Shown here piece by piece: positions 39,545-51,627 of a stretch of DNA of 64,000 nucleotides. Where the stretch lies: positions 248,001-312,000 of the forward strand of contig JAIUOP010000002.1 of assembly GCA_020161815.1 (NCBI GenBank). The letters are read 5' to 3'. Source of the stretch: Actinomycetota bacterium (GTDB lineage: Bacteria > Actinomycetota > Actinomycetes > Actinomycetales > Dermatophilaceae). A program made the position numbers and the translations under genes. A model generated the notes under the pieces. That model had not been told where the DNA came from, made no database searches, and was given only the letters and a program-made list of their open reading frames with translations. Numbering within the stretch: position 1 is the stretch's first letter; the number at the start of each line of letters is the position of its first letter.

Positions 39545-40371
39545 GCACCCTCGAAGCAACCAACGTCGGGCACCAGGTCGGCCACAAGGTCGTCCTGGAG
39601 GCCTCCAACGTCACGATGCGTTTCGGTGGCCTCACGGCCGTCAACGACGTGTCCATGCAGGTCCACGACGGTGAGATCGTCGGTCTGATCGGCCCCAACG
39701 GTGCCGGCAAGACGACCTTCTTCAACTGCCTCACGGGCATGTACATCCCGACCGAGGGCACGGTGAAGCTAAGCGGTGAGGTGCTGCCGCCGAAGCCGCT
39801 GAAGGTGGTGCGGGCCGGCATGGCGCGCACCTTCCAGAACATCCGGCTCTTCGGCAACATGACGGCCCTCGAGAATGTCATGGTGGGGCGCTACTGCCGC
39901 ACCTCCTCGATGGCGCTCACCTCGGTCCTGCGCGGTCCGAAGTTCAAGCGCGAGGAGGCAGCGACCCGGGAGCGGGCGCAGGAGCTGCTCGACTACGTCG
40001 GCCTGGGCAAGTCCGCGGAGCTGCTCGCTCGCAACATGCCCTACGGCGACCAGCGCCGGCTCGAGATCGCGCGCGCCCTCGCGACCGATCCGCAGCTGCT
40101 CCTGCTCGACGAGCCGACGGCCGGCATGAACCCCAAGGAGACCGAGGAGTGCATGCACCTGATCTTCAAGATCAGGGACAGCGGCCTGGCAGTCGTGGTC
40201 ATCGAGCACGACATGCGCTTCATCTTCCAGCTCTGTGACCGCGTGCTCTGCCTCGTCCGTGGTGCCCTCCTCATCGAGGGCACGCCGGGCGAGGTGCAGT
40301 CCGACCCCCGCGTCATCGAGGCCTACATCGGTGGCTCGGATGACGACGACGACGAGGAGGGCACCAAGTGA
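39541..40371 (+). CDS. livG: Branched-chain amino-acid ABC transporter ATPase LivG
   Basis: 276 residues, LivG ATPase. Walker A GPNGAGKTT (about 55), signature region RNMPYGDQRRLEIARAL (the LivG-type variant with YGDQRR), Walker B LLLLDEPTAGMN, switch VVIEHDMRF. Ends with an Asp/Glu run after IEAYIGG. GTG start overlapping the livM stop; stop overlaps livF. Confidence 0.95.
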   Translation: MSTLEATNVGHQVGHKVVLEASNVTMRFGGLTAVNDVSMQVHDGEIVGLIGPNGAGKTTFFNCLTGMYIPTEGTVKLSGEVLPPKPLKVVRAGMARTFQNIRLFGNMTALENVMVGRYCRTSSMALTSVLRGPKFKREEAATRERAQELLDYVGLGKSAELLARNMPYGDQRRLEIARALATDPQLLLLDEPTAGMNPKETEECMHLIFKIRDSGLAVVVIEHDMRFIFQLCDRVLCLVRGALLIEGTPGEVQSDPRVIEAYIGGSDDDDDEEGTK

Positions 40372-41081
40372 GTGCCATGCTGGAGGTCAAGGACCTCGAG
40401 GTCGCCTACGGCAAGATCAAGGCGGTCAAGGGGATCACCTTCGACGTGCAGGAAGGCGAGGTCGTCACCCTCATCGGCACCAATGGGGCCGGCAAGACGA
40501 CGACCCTGCGCACGATCTCGGGGCTGCTGCGTCCCACCAAGGGGTCGATCACCTTCATGGGCAAGGACCTGACGAGCGTCCCCGCCCACGAGATCGTGAG
40601 CCTGGGCCTGGCCCACTCCCCCGAGGGCCGGCGGATCTTCCCCAAGCTCACGGTGGAGGAGAACCTCCTCCTCGGGGCCTTCTCGCGCAAGGACCGCGAG
40701 ATCGACTCCGACCTGCAGGCCGCCTACGAGCTCTTCCCGATCCTCGAGGAGCGCTCCAAGCAGCCGGCCGGCACCTTCTCCGGTGGTGAGCAGCAAATGC
40801 TCGCCATGGGTCGGGCGATGATGAGCCGCCCCAAGCTGCTCATGCTCGACGAGCCGTCGATGGGCCTGTCCCCGCTCATGATGAAGCGGATCATGAGCAC
40901 GGTGACGACCCTGCAGGAGCAGGGCACGACGATCCTGCTCGTCGAGCAGAACGCCCAGGCCGCGCTCAAGCGGGCCACCAAGGGCTACGTCCTCGAAGTC
41001 GGCAACATCGTCCTGGCCGGCACCGGCCAGGAGCTGCTGGCCTCCGACGACGTGCGCAAGGCCTACCTCGGCGAGGACTGA
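40368..41081 (+). CDS. livF: Branched-chain amino-acid ABC transporter ATPase LivF
   Basis: 237 residues, LivF ATPase with Walker A GTNGAGKTTT, signature FSGGEQQMLAMGRAM, Walker B LLMLDEPSMGLSP and the switch glutamine-rich LVEQNAQAAL typical of LivF. It pairs with LivG. Last gene of the operon; a strong hairpin follows at 41090. Confidence 0.96.
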   Translation: MSAMLEVKDLEVAYGKIKAVKGITFDVQEGEVVTLIGTNGAGKTTTLRTISGLLRPTKGSITFMGKDLTSVPAHEIVSLGLAHSPEGRRIFPKLTVEENLLLGAFSRKDREIDSDLQAAYELFPILEERSKQPAGTFSGGEQQMLAMGRAMMSRPKLLMLDEPSMGLSPLMMKRIMSTVTTLQEQGTTILLVEQNAQAALKRATKGYVLEVGNIVLAGTGQELLASDDVRKAYLGED

Positions 41082-41089
41082 CCGTCCGC

Positions 41090-41129
41090 ACGGAACACGC
41101 CCGGGAGATCCTTCCCGGGCGTGTTCCGT
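41090..41129. terminator. Terminator hairpin of the liv operon
   Basis: Perfect 17-base arms (41090-41106 and 41113-41129, ACGGAACACGCCCGGGA and complement) with a six-base loop, nine bases past the livF stop and before the convergent uvrA end. The second arm is followed by TTGTG. Confidence 0.8.
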
Positions 41130-41146
41130 TGTGCCGCAGCCGCTTG

Positions 41147-41203
41147 CGTATGCCGTGGCCCAGGCGAGGCCGTATGCCGTCGCCCCAGTCCGTCGTATGC
41201 CGT
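41147..41203. repeat. Three spaced copies of CGTATGCCGT
   Basis: The 10-mer CGTATGCCGT occurs exactly at 41147, 41171 and 41194, spaced 24 and 23 bases, all in the same orientation, in the gap just beyond the uvrA stop. These are the densest copies of a word that is enriched across the window. Confidence 0.85.
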
Positions 41204-41210
41204 GGGCTCC

Positions 41211-44282
<3,072 letters not shown>

Positions 44283-44289
44283 GGACGCA

Positions 44290-44295
44290 ATGCTA
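44290..44295 (-). promoter_or_regulatory. -10 box of uvrA (leaderless)
   Basis: Reverse-strand TAGCAT ends seven bases before the uvrA GTG at 44282. No LexA-type box was recognised in the 88-base divergent gap. Confidence 0.45.
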
Positions 44296-44357
44296 GGTGG
44301 CCCCACCGACAGCCACCGACCGGCAGCGACAGCCCCCGGCCGACACCCCCGCCCGGG

Positions 44358-44363
44358 TAGCCT
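44358..44363 (+). promoter_or_regulatory. -10 box of the DinB/MBL gene pair (leaderless)
   Basis: TAGCCT ends seven bases before the ATG at 44371; no ribosome binding site between. Divergent from the uvrA promoter. Confidence 0.45.
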
Positions 44364-44370
44364 GCCCACC

Positions 44371-44961
44371 ATGGGCACCGACCTGATGCTGCTCGAGCGC
44401 CACACCGCCCGGTTGCTCGCCACCGTCGCCGAGCTGGACGACCTGACCTCCCCCAGCCTGTGCGTCGGCTGGTCCCGCGCCCACGTCCTGACCCACTTGG
44501 CTCGCAACGCCGACGGGCTCTCGGCCCTCGTGCGGGCCGCGACCGAGGACTCGGGCGAGACGATGTACCTCTCCTCGGCGGCGCGGGATGCGGACATCGA
44601 GGCCGGGGTCGGGCGCACGCTCGAGGCGACCCGTCGCGATGTCGCCGAGAGCGCGGCCCGACTGGCCTCCCTCCTCCCCCGGCTGGCCGAGGTCGACCCC
44701 GACCGCACCGTCGAGCGCACGCCGGGGGGCCAGCTGTTCACCGTCGGCTCGATCACCGGGCGTCGGCTCCGCGAGGTGGTCTACCACCACGTCGACCTCG
44801 ACGCCGGCTTCACCTTCGCCGATGTCGAACCCCACCTGGTCGAGGCCTTCCTCGCGGACGAGCCCCTCCGTCCGGACGCCTCAACCCACCCACCCGAGCC
44901 CCACGACCCGGCCGCCGACCTGCTCTGGCGGGCACGCGGCATACGACAGGAGAAGCGATGA
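44371..44961 (+). CDS. Maleylpyruvate isomerase-family mycothiol-dependent enzyme
   Basis: 196 residues, DinB-fold protein of the mycothiol-dependent maleylpyruvate isomerase N-terminal family. Typical pieces: [36 protein letters not shown], where the histidine is a metal ligand, and later [14 protein letters not shown] with the other metal histidines. Members transfer or isomerise substrates using mycothiol. The exact substrate is not known. Stop overlaps the start of the metallo-beta-lactamase gene, suggesting a shared detoxification step. Confidence 0.82.
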   Translation: MGTDLMLLERHTARLLATVAELDDLTSPSLCVGWSRAHVLTHLARNADGLSALVRAATEDSGETMYLSSAARDADIEAGVGRTLEATRRDVAESAARLASLLPRLAEVDPDRTVERTPGGQLFTVGSITGRRLREVVYHHVDLDAGFTFADVEPHLVEAFLADEPLRPDASTHPPEPHDPAADLLWRARGIRQEKR

Positions 44962-45623
44962 CCTACACCGGCGACGTCACCCCGGGAGGCCCCAGCGACG
45001 TCCGCGAGCTCACCCACCTCACGATCCGCAAGATGTCGGTGTCGGCGATGCACAACAACGTCTACCTGCTCACCTGCCACCGCACCGGCGCGCAGCTGCT
45101 CATCGACGCCGCCGACGACCCCGAGCGCTGCCTGGCCCTCGTCGAGGAGGGCACCGGCCGGCTGGACCACCTCGTCACCACCCATCGCCACTGGGACCAC
45201 ACCCGGGCGCTGCGCGCCGTGGCCGAGGCGACGGGCGCCCGCACGTATGCCGGGGCCGCCGACGCCGATGCGCTCCCCCTCGCCCCCGATGTCCGGCTCT
45301 CCCACGGCGACACCATCACGGTGGGCGAGGTTGCCCTGGAGGTGGCCCTCGTCAGTGGCCACACCGAGGCCTCCGTCGTGCTGACCTACCACGACCCCGA
45401 CGGGCACGCTCACGTCTTCACCGGCGACTGCCTCTTCCCCGGCGGGGTGGGTGCCACCCAGAACGACCCGAGCCAGTCCTTCGAGTCGCTCTACCGCGAC
45501 GTTCGGGCCCACATCTTCGACACCCACGACGACGCCACGTGGATCTACCCGGGACACGGCGGTGACACCACGCTCGGCGCCGAACGCCCGCACCTGCAGG
45601 AGTGGCGCGACCGCGGCTGGTGA
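44958..45623 (+). CDS. Metallo-beta-lactamase fold hydrolase (glyoxalase II-like)
   Basis: 221 residues. Zinc motif HxHxDH as HRHWDH (about 78-83), followed by SGHTEAS, the bridging aspartate in FTGDCLFPGG and the terminal histidine in YPGHGGDT, the order of hydroxyacylglutathione hydrolase-like enzymes. Coupled by ATGA overlap to the mycothiol-type DinB gene, so hydrolysis of a mycothiol thioester is a reasonable inference. Confidence 0.85.
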   Translation: MTYTGDVTPGGPSDVRELTHLTIRKMSVSAMHNNVYLLTCHRTGAQLLIDAADDPERCLALVEEGTGRLDHLVTTHRHWDHTRALRAVAEATGARTYAGAADADALPLAPDVRLSHGDTITVGEVALEVALVSGHTEASVVLTYHDPDGHAHVFTGDCLFPGGVGATQNDPSQSFESLYRDVRAHIFDTHDDATWIYPGHGGDTTLGAERPHLQEWRDRGW

Positions 45624-45686
45624 CCTGCCCTCGCTCGCTACCGTGTCTGGCGCCTTCAGGTCCCTACGACGAGCGTCGGTAGGTCC

Positions 45687-45692
45687 TAACCT
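45687..45692 (+). promoter_or_regulatory. -10 box of the EamA gene (leaderless)
   Basis: TAACCT ends six bases before the GTG at 45699. The surrounding AGGT-CCTA-ACCT is a small imperfect palindrome over the box. Confidence 0.4.
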
Positions 45693-45698
45693 GAATCG

Positions 45699-46589
45699 GT
45701 GTTGACCCGTCTAGAGTCGCTCCCGCCGCCACTACTCGTCCTGGCCGGGATCGTCTCGGTCCAGTTCGGTGGTGCCCTGGCGGCCACGCTTGTGCCACAC
45801 ATCGGTGCCGGTGGCTCGGTCCTCCTGCGGCTGACCTTCGCCACGGCGATCCTCTGTGGCATGGTTCGGCCTCGCTGGCGGGGTCACTCGCGTCGGGCCT
45901 GGCTGACCGTCGGCGGCTTCGGGCTGGCCCTGGGCCTGATGAACTGGACGTTCTACGGATCGCTGGCCCACCTGCCCATCGGCGTTGCCGTCACCATTGA
46001 GTTCATCGGCCCGCTGCTGCTCGCGGCGGTCCTCAGCCGACGGGTCATCGACTTCGCGGCCGTGGCCGGGGCGGCGCTCGGCGTGGTGCTCATCTCCCAG
46101 GTCCTCCACGTCCCCCTCGCCGAGCTCAGCCTCACCGGGATCGCGCTGGCGCTCGCCGCGGGAGCCTGCTGGGCGGCATACATCGTCCTCAGCGGGCGGA
46201 CCGGGAAGGAGTTCCCGCACCTCGAGGGCCTCGCCCTCGCGATGGCCGTGGCGACCCTGGTCTCCCTCCCCCTGGGCATCGCCTCGGTGCCGACCTGGGA
46301 CCTCGCAGCGATCTCCAAAGGCCTGGGCATCGCCGTCCTGTCCTCGGTCCTGCCCTACTCCCTCGAGCTCATCGCCCTGCGACGGATGACTGCTGCAGTG
46401 TTCGGCATCCTGCTCTCCCTCGAGCCCGCTGTCGCCGCGCTCGCCGGACTGGTCGTCCTGGGCCAGCGGCTGGGCTGGGTGCAGCTGGCCGGGATGGGCC
46501 TCGTCGTCGCCGCCAGCGCCCTGATCATGGGCACGAGCAACCGCCCTCCGGAGGACGTGCCCAGCGACCTCACCGAGACCGGCGGCTGA
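45699..46589 (+). CDS. EamA/RhtA-type drug-metabolite exporter
   Basis: 296 residues, ten hydrophobic segments in two EamA repeats, as in RhtA (threonine/homoserine exporter) type DMT transporters. Seen: VSVQFGGALAATLVPHIGAGG, GLMNWTFYGSLAHLPIGVAVTIEF and, in the second half, YSLELIALRRMTAAVFGILLSLEPAVAALAG, the typical EamA end. Substrate is not readable from the sequence. GTG start, leaderless promoter. Single gene convergent with terC. Confidence 0.88.
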   Translation: MLTRLESLPPPLLVLAGIVSVQFGGALAATLVPHIGAGGSVLLRLTFATAILCGMVRPRWRGHSRRAWLTVGGFGLALGLMNWTFYGSLAHLPIGVAVTIEFIGPLLLAAVLSRRVIDFAAVAGAALGVVLISQVLHVPLAELSLTGIALALAAGACWAAYIVLSGRTGKEFPHLEGLALAMAVATLVSLPLGIASVPTWDLAAISKGLGIAVLSSVLPYSLELIALRRMTAAVFGILLSLEPAVAALAGLVVLGQRLGWVQLAGMGLVVAASALIMGTSNRPPEDVPSDLTETGG

Positions 46590-46611
46590 GCGCTCTCCCC
46601 CAGAACCGGCC

Positions 46612-46660
46612 GATTCGAGGTATTACCGCCCTCCATCCTGCGGCGGTAATACCTCGAATC
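46612..46660. terminator. Long perfect hairpin between convergent genes
   Basis: Perfect 19-base arms (46612-46630 and 46642-46660; GATTCGAGGTATTACCGCC and complement), 11-base loop. More A/T-rich than its surroundings. It lies between the EamA (46589) and terC (46677) stops and probably ends both transcripts. Confidence 0.7.
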
Positions 46661-46676
46661 CGGCGTGGGGAGCGGA

Positions 46677-47711
46677 TCAGTCGTCGGAGCCGGCCACCAT
46701 GGCGCGGGCGTCACGCTTGGACTTCCACAGGCTGGCGATCGTCGTCACGCCGAGGATGACGACGATGGCGCCCAGGCTGACCGCGATCGGGATCTCCGGC
46801 ACGTTGACGTGCTCGCCGCCGTTGATGAACGGCAGCTCGTTGGTGTGCAGGGCGTGCAGGAGCAGCTTGACGCCGATGAACGCAAGCAGGACGGCGAGGC
46901 CGAGGCTGAGGTAGACCAGCTTCTGGAGCAGGCCGCCGAGGAGGAAGTAGAGCTGGCGCAGGCCCATGAGCGCGAAGAGGTTCGCGACGAGGACGATGTA
47001 GGGCTCGCGGGTGAGCCCGTAGATCGCCGGGATCGAGTCGAGCGCGAAGAGCAGGTCGGTGGTGCCCAGCGCGAGGATGACGAAGAACATGGGGGTGGCC
47101 AGCCGCTTGCCGTTCTCGCGGATGAACGACTTGGTGCCGTGGAAGGCGTTGGTCGAGGGGATGAAGCGCCCCACGGCCTTCATGAGGGCGTTCTCCTCGA
47201 ACTCCTCGTCATCACTCTCGCCCTCGCTGGCGAGCTTGATCGCCGTGTAGATGAGGAAGGCGCCGAAGATGTAGAAGACCCAGCTGAAGTTGTTGATCGC
47301 GGCCGCGCCCAGCCAGATGAACAGGCCACGGAGCACGATGGCGATGATGATGCCGATCATCAGGGCGTACTGCTGGAAGCGCTCGGGCACGGCGAACTTG
47401 GCCATGATGAGCAGGAAGATGAAGAGGTTGTCGACCGAGAGCGAGTACTCGGTGAGCCAGCCGGCGAAGAACTCACCGGCGAGCTGGCCGCCCTTGAAGT
47501 ACCAGAGGCCCAGCCCGAAGAGGACCGCCGCGCCGATGTAGACGCTGAGGGCGACGGTCAGCTCCTTGGTCGACGGACGGTGCGGGTTGCGCGCGATCCA
47601 GAAGACGTCGAACGCGAGGACCGCGACGGCGATGCCGATGGTGAGCCACCACACCCAGGTCGGCAGGTTCAGCGCCGGGGCGAAGGTGGAGAGTGAGGCG
47701 AGGCTGGGCAC
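46677..47711 (-). CDS. TerC family membrane protein (manganese export type)
   Basis: 344 residues, about nine hydrophobic segments, TerC/Alx family. Acidic intramembrane motifs SVDNLFIFLLIM and GTTDLLFALDSIPAIYG carry the aspartates thought to bind metal. The cytoplasmic loop between them holds ASEGESDDEEFEEN. TerC proteins have been linked to Mn2+ export, including metalation of exported enzymes; the upstream yybP-ykoY-type riboswitch supports a manganese role here. GTG at 47711, preceded by GGAAGG. Confidence 0.92.
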   Translation of the reverse strand: MPSLASLSTFAPALNLPTWVWWLTIGIAVAVLAFDVFWIARNPHRPSTKELTVALSVYIGAAVLFGLGLWYFKGGQLAGEFFAGWLTEYSLSVDNLFIFLLIMAKFAVPERFQQYALMIGIIIAIVLRGLFIWLGAAAINNFSWVFYIFGAFLIYTAIKLASEGESDDEEFEENALMKAVGRFIPSTNAFHGTKSFIRENGKRLATPMFFVILALGTTDLLFALDSIPAIYGLTREPYIVLVANLFALMGLRQLYFLLGGLLQKLVYLSLGLAVLLAFIGVKLLLHALHTNELPFINGGEHVNVPEIPIAVSLGAIVVILGVTTIASLWKSKRDARAMVAGSDD

Positions 47712-47734
47712 GGGTCAGGGCCTTCCGGACAGGG

Positions 47735-47840
47735 TCGAGGGTCCGGAGGTCTCTCCCACCCGGCGAATCGGGCCGGCGCCCCGGGTCCGAGTTCAGCTGG
47801 ACCGTGATGACGAGGCTGCCGTGACGGGATACTCCCCTCC
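47735..47840 (-). promoter_or_regulatory. yybP-ykoY manganese riboswitch upstream of terC
   Basis: The leader of terC on the reverse strand starts with GGGGAGTATCCC (47837-47826) and reaches GGGAGAGACCTCCGG (about 47757-47743), matching the two conserved halves of the yybP-ykoY Mn2+ riboswitch (GGGGAGTA near the 5' end, a GAGACC/AAGACC-type loop near the 3' end), with a GC-rich variable arm between. Just downstream CCGGAC and GTCCGG can pair next to the ribosome binding site, a plausible expression platform. TerC-family genes are classic members of this regulon. Confidence 0.8.
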
Positions 47841-47890
47841 AACCGATCGATTGTCGCACGCTCCTTCGTCGCGTCGCGACTTCGAGGAGA

Positions 47891-48241
47891 TCAGGGGCGT
47901 CGGGACCTGGGCAGGGTGGCCACGACGAGGTCGTAGGAGGTGTCGATCGCCTCGACGAGAGCTTCGACGGGAATCGCCCCGCCGATCCGCAGCACATTCC
48001 AGCCGTGACGGCCGATGTACGGCGAGACGCTCACGTCGTCCGGGAACTCCTCGATCCACTCGTCGGCCTCGGCGCGGCCCTTGCCGCACTTGACGCCGAT
48101 CGAGTCCTCGCCGAGGAAGGCGAAGATCTTGCTGCCGACCTTGGCCACGACGTCGCCCTCCCAGGGCTCGTCCTGCCAGGCACCGGGCTTGTGCAGGCAG
48201 TACCCCTTGACGTCATGTGCCGTGGCCTTCTTGATCGTCAT
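47891..48241 (-). CDS. MmcQ/YjbR family protein
   Basis: 116 residues, MmcQ/YjbR (CyaY-like fold, DNA-binding type) family. Typical pieces: CLHKPGAWQDEPWEGD near the start, KIFAFLG, and HGWNVLRIGGAIPVEALVEAIDTSYDLV at the end. Biological role of the family is not settled. ATG at 48241 with a TACGCT box six bases upstream, so probably leaderless. Upstream of terC on the same strand, separated by the riboswitch region. Confidence 0.88.
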   Translation of the reverse strand: MTIKKATAHDVKGYCLHKPGAWQDEPWEGDVVAKVGSKIFAFLGEDSIGVKCGKGRAEADEWIEEFPDDVSVSPYIGRHGWNVLRIGGAIPVEALVEAIDTSYDLVVATLPRSRRP

Positions 48242-48247
48242 TCCCGC

Positions 48248-48253
48248 AGCGTA
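48248..48253 (-). promoter_or_regulatory. -10 box of the YjbR gene, within a GTATGCC copy
   Basis: Reverse-strand TACGCT ends six bases before ATG 48241 and is part of the sequence GGCATACGCT, so the recurring word overlaps a promoter here. Confidence 0.35.
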
Positions 48254-48290
48254 TGCCGAGTGGTCACGTCCCGGGACCGCATCCAGCCGG

Positions 48291-50405
48291 TCAGCGGGTC
48301 GCCTCGGACATCTGCCGCAGCTCCCGCTTGAGGTCGCCGATCTCGTCACGCAGGCGCGCCGCCAGCTCGAAGTGCAGGTCCCCGGCCGCCTGGTGCATCT
48401 GGGTCGTGAGCTCCTGGATGAGGCTGGCCAGCTCGGTCGCCGGCAGGTCACCCACCCGCGACGTGCCCACGGTGGCGACATCGGCCGCCATCGCACCCCG
48501 GCCACCGCGCCCACCGTCGGCCTTGCCGCGACTGCGGGAGCGGCCCGAGCCGAGGAGCTGCTCGGTGTCGGCGTCCTCACGCTGGAGCATGTCGGTGATG
48601 TCGGCGATCTTCTTCCGCAGCGGTTGCGGGTCGATGCCGTGCGCGGTGTTGTAGGCGATCTGCTTCTCGCGCCGTCGCTGGGTCTCCTCGACCGCCTCGG
48701 CCATCGACGGGGTGAGGTTGTCGGCATACATGTGCACCTGGCCGGAGACGTTCCGGGCGGCACGACCGATCGTCTGGATGAGGGATCGGGCCGAGCGGAG
48801 GAAGCCCTCCTTGTCGGCGTCGAGGATCGAGACCAGCGAGACCTCGGGCAGGTCGAGGCCTTCGCGCAGGAGGTTGATGCCGACGAGGACGTCGAACTCC
48901 CCCATCCGCAGCTCGCGCAACAGCTCGACGCGGCGCAGGGTGTCGATGTCGGAGTGGAGGTAGCGGACCCGGACGCCCTTGTCGAGGAGGTAGTCGGTGA
49001 GGTCCTCGGCCATCTTCTTGGTCAAGGTCGTCACGAGGACCCGCTCGTTGCGAGCCGCACGCGTGTTGATCTCGTGGAGCAGGTCGTCAATCTGGCCCTT
49101 GGTCGGCTTGAGGATGATCTCGGGGTCGATCAGGCCGGTCGGCCGGATGATCTGCTCGACGATGCCGTCGGCCTTCGCCAACTCGTAGTTGCCCGGCGTC
49201 GCCGACAGGTAGACCGTCTGCCCGATCCGCTCGAGGAACTCCTCCCACTTCAGCGGCCGGTTGTCCATCGCCGAGGGCAGCCGGAACCCGTGGTCGACCA
49301 GGGTGCGCTTGCGGGACATGTCGCCTTCGTACATCGCCCCGATCTGGGGCACCGTCACGTGCGACTCGTCGATCACGAGCAGGAAGTCCTCGGGGAAGTA
49401 GTCGAGCAGGCAGTTCGGGGCACTCCCCCGCGTGCGTCCGTCGAGGTGCATCGAGTAGTTCTCGATCCCCGAGCACGAGCCGACCTGGCGCATCATCTCG
49501 ATGTCATAGGTCGTGCGCATCCGCAGCCGCTGGGCCTCGAGCAGCTTGCCCTGCTTCTCGAAGGTCGCGAGCTGCTCCTCGAGCTCGCGCTCGATGCCGG
49601 CGATGGCGCGTTCCATCCGCTCCGGGCCGGCGATGTAGTGCGAGGCCGGGAAGACGTACATCTCCTGCTCCTCGCGCACCACCTCACCGGTCAGCGGGTT
49701 GAGGGTGTAGAGCGCATCGACCTCGTCACCGAAGAACTCGATCCGCACGGCGAGCTCTTCGTACATCGGGATGATCTCGACGGTGTCGCCGCGCACCCGG
49801 AAGGTGCCACGGGTGAAGGCGAGGTCGTTGCGGGTGTACTGCATCTGCGCGAACCGGCGCAGCAAGTCGTCGCGGTCCAGCTGGTCACCGACGCGCAGCG
49901 GCACCGTCCGGTCGACATACTCCTGGGGCGTCCCCAGGCCGTAGATGCACGACACCGAGGCCACGACGACGACGTCCCGCCGCGTCAGCAGGGAGTTGGT
50001 CGCCGAGTGGCGCAGCCGCTCGACCTCGTCGTTGATCGAGGAGTCCTTCTCGATGTAGGTGTCCGTCTGCGGGACGTAGGCCTCGGGCTGGTAGTAGTCG
50101 TAGTAGCTCACGAAGTACTCGACCGCATTGTTCGGCAGGAGCTCGCGGAACTCGTTGGCGAGCTGGGCCGCCAGCGTCTTGTTGGGCGCGAGCACCAAGG
50201 TGGGCCTCTGGACCTGCTCGATCAGCCAGGCGGTCGTCGCCGACTTGCCCGTGCCGGTGGCGCCGAGGAGGACGACGTCCTCCTGCCCGGCGTTGATCCG
50301 CTCGGTGAGCTCGGCGATCGCCGCGGGTTGGTCACCGGAGGGCGAGAACTCGGAGACCACCGTGAAGGGGGCCAGCCGGCGCTGCAGGTCGGTTGTCGGA
50401 CGCAT
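48291..50405 (-). CDS. uvrB: UvrABC excinuclease subunit B
   Basis: 704 residues, usual length. Helicase-like damage verifier. Walker A GATGTGKS near 47, the beta-hairpin [15 protein letters not shown] that clamps DNA, the DEAD-type VIDESHVT, helicase motif [13 protein letters not shown], and the C-terminal UVR motif [17 protein letters not shown] that contacts UvrC. ATG at 50405 starts [14 protein letters not shown]; a TACGGT box ends six bases upstream. Longer upstream frames run into the divergent oxidoreductase gene. Confidence 0.97.
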   Translation of the reverse strand: MRPTTDLQRRLAPFTVVSEFSPSGDQPAAIAELTERINAGQEDVVLLGATGTGKSATTAWLIEQVQRPTLVLAPNKTLAAQLANEFRELLPNNAVEYFVSYYDYYQPEAYVPQTDTYIEKDSSINDEVERLRHSATNSLLTRRDVVVVASVSCIYGLGTPQEYVDRTVPLRVGDQLDRDDLLRRFAQMQYTRNDLAFTRGTFRVRGDTVEIIPMYEELAVRIEFFGDEVDALYTLNPLTGEVVREEQEMYVFPASHYIAGPERMERAIAGIERELEEQLATFEKQGKLLEAQRLRMRTTYDIEMMRQVGSCSGIENYSMHLDGRTRGSAPNCLLDYFPEDFLLVIDESHVTVPQIGAMYEGDMSRKRTLVDHGFRLPSAMDNRPLKWEEFLERIGQTVYLSATPGNYELAKADGIVEQIIRPTGLIDPEIILKPTKGQIDDLLHEINTRAARNERVLVTTLTKKMAEDLTDYLLDKGVRVRYLHSDIDTLRRVELLRELRMGEFDVLVGINLLREGLDLPEVSLVSILDADKEGFLRSARSLIQTIGRAARNVSGQVHMYADNLTPSMAEAVEETQRRREKQIAYNTAHGIDPQPLRKKIADITDMLQREDADTEQLLGSGRSRSRGKADGGRGGRGAMAADVATVGTSRVGDLPATELASLIQELTTQMHQAAGDLHFELAARLRDEIGDLKRELRQMSEATR

Positions 50406-50411
50406 GCACCA

Positions 50412-50417
50412 ACCGTA
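50412..50417 (-). promoter_or_regulatory. -10 box of uvrB, within a GTATGCC copy
   Basis: Reverse-strand TACGGT ends six bases before ATG 50405 and lies in GGCATACGGT, again joining the recurring word with a leaderless promoter. Confidence 0.35.
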
Positions 50418-50505
50418 TGCCGCCGCACTGACAATCCCCTCGGCGTCGGGTGCGGTCGCGGGCTCCAAAGCCACGAGCGGAGCCAACTCGGGGAGAATGC
50501 GACCC

Positions 50506-51546
50506 ATGCGCCTTCCCGAGCCCCGCACCCCAGACCCCCGGTCCGCGCCCCGAATGCGCTGGGGCATCCTCGGCACCGGCTACATCGCCCACGCCTTCGT
50601 GGCAGCACTCCAGGCCGAAACCACGCAAGAGGTGTATGCCGTGGGGTCCCGCACCGCTGAAAGCGCGGCCTCCTTCGGTGAGGAGTTCGGCATCGGCCGC
50701 CGCCACGAGGGCTACGAGGCCCTGGTGGCCGACGACGGCGTCGACATCGTCTACGTCGCCTCGCCTCACTCCGAGCACCTTGCCCACGCCCGTCTGGCCC
50801 TGGACGCCGGCAAGCACGTGCTCGTCGAGAAGGCCTTCGCCCGCAACGCCATCGAGACCCGTGCGATCCTCGACCTCGCCGCTGAGCGTGGACTCTTTGC
50901 CCAGGAGGCCATGTGGACCCGCTTCCTCCCGGGCATCGACGTCGTCCGGCAGTGCTTGGAGGAGGGCCTGCTCGGCGAGGTCAAGGCGGTCTTCGCCGAC
51001 CACGGCCAACCGCTGTGGCCCGATGGCCCCCGCCGCCTCTGGGACCCGGCCCTCGCCGGTGGCGCCCTCCTCGACCTCGGCATCTACCCGATGTCCTTCG
51101 CCCACTTCGTCCTCGGCGGCTTCTCACACATCACCGCCGCCGGCGCCCTCACGGCCGAAGGGGTCGATGAGTGGGATGACATCCACGTCACCGGCCGCAA
51201 CGGCGGCCACGGACACCTCCACACGACGATGGCCGCCCGCACTCCCACCGTGGCGAGCGTCATCGGCACGGCGGGGCGGCTCGAGCTCGGTGACCCCGAC
51301 GACTTCCTCTGCCGCTGGTATGCCCCCAGCCGGGTCCGCTTCATCGGGGGCGACGAGCCGAACTGGGCCTCGTGGGAACCGGATTCACGCACCCATGGCC
51401 TGCACTTCCAGGCCGCCGAAGCAGCCCGCTGCATCGCCGAGGGCCGCACCGAGTCCCCGCTGCTCCCCCACGCCGAGACGATCGCGATCATGACCGCACT
51501 CGACGAGGTGCGCGCGCAGCTCGGGATGACCTACCCGGGCGAGTAG
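50506..51546 (+). CDS. Gfo/Idh/MocA family oxidoreductase
   Basis: 346 residues. Rossmann start [15 protein letters not shown] (17-31), then the family's [29 protein letters not shown] with the EK pair where the catalytic-site lysine lies, and [18 protein letters not shown](P)-dependent sugar or cyclitol dehydrogenase class; substrate unknown. ATG at 50506 is 10 bases after GGGGAG; an in-frame ATG at 50497 sits too close to it, and the core could also begin at 50554. Divergent from uvrB. Confidence 0.9.
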   Translation: MRLPEPRTPDPRSAPRMRWGILGTGYIAHAFVAALQAETTQEVYAVGSRTAESAASFGEEFGIGRRHEGYEALVADDGVDIVYVASPHSEHLAHARLALDAGKHVLVEKAFARNAIETRAILDLAAERGLFAQEAMWTRFLPGIDVVRQCLEEGLLGEVKAVFADHGQPLWPDGPRRLWDPALAGGALLDLGIYPMSFAHFVLGGFSHITAAGALTAEGVDEWDDIHVTGRNGGHGHLHTTMAARTPTVASVIGTAGRLELGDPDDFLCRWYAPSRVRFIGGDEPNWASWEPDSRTHGLHFQAAEAARCIAEGRTESPLLPHAETIAIMTALDEVRAQLGMTYPGE

Positions 51547-51558
51547 CCCGTCGCACCG

Positions 51559-51608
51559 GAGTTGGGTGCGCTCACGGGGGCCAGGACCCCCACCAGCGCA
51601 CCCAACTC
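51559..51608. terminator. Hairpin between oxidoreductase and arginase genes
   Basis: 14-base arms GAGTTGGGTGCGCT (51559-51572) and complement (51595-51608), with an inner GGGG/CCCC pairing. It lies in the 81-base gap between the convergent stops at 51546 and 51628. Confidence 0.7.
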
Positions 51609-51627
51609 AGGGATGGTGGTGCTGGGA

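Noticed and set aside
37265-39559. Open frame of about 760 codons on the - strand
   Set aside because: Antisense to livM and livH; rich in Glu/Asp/His repeats that mirror hydrophobic codons.
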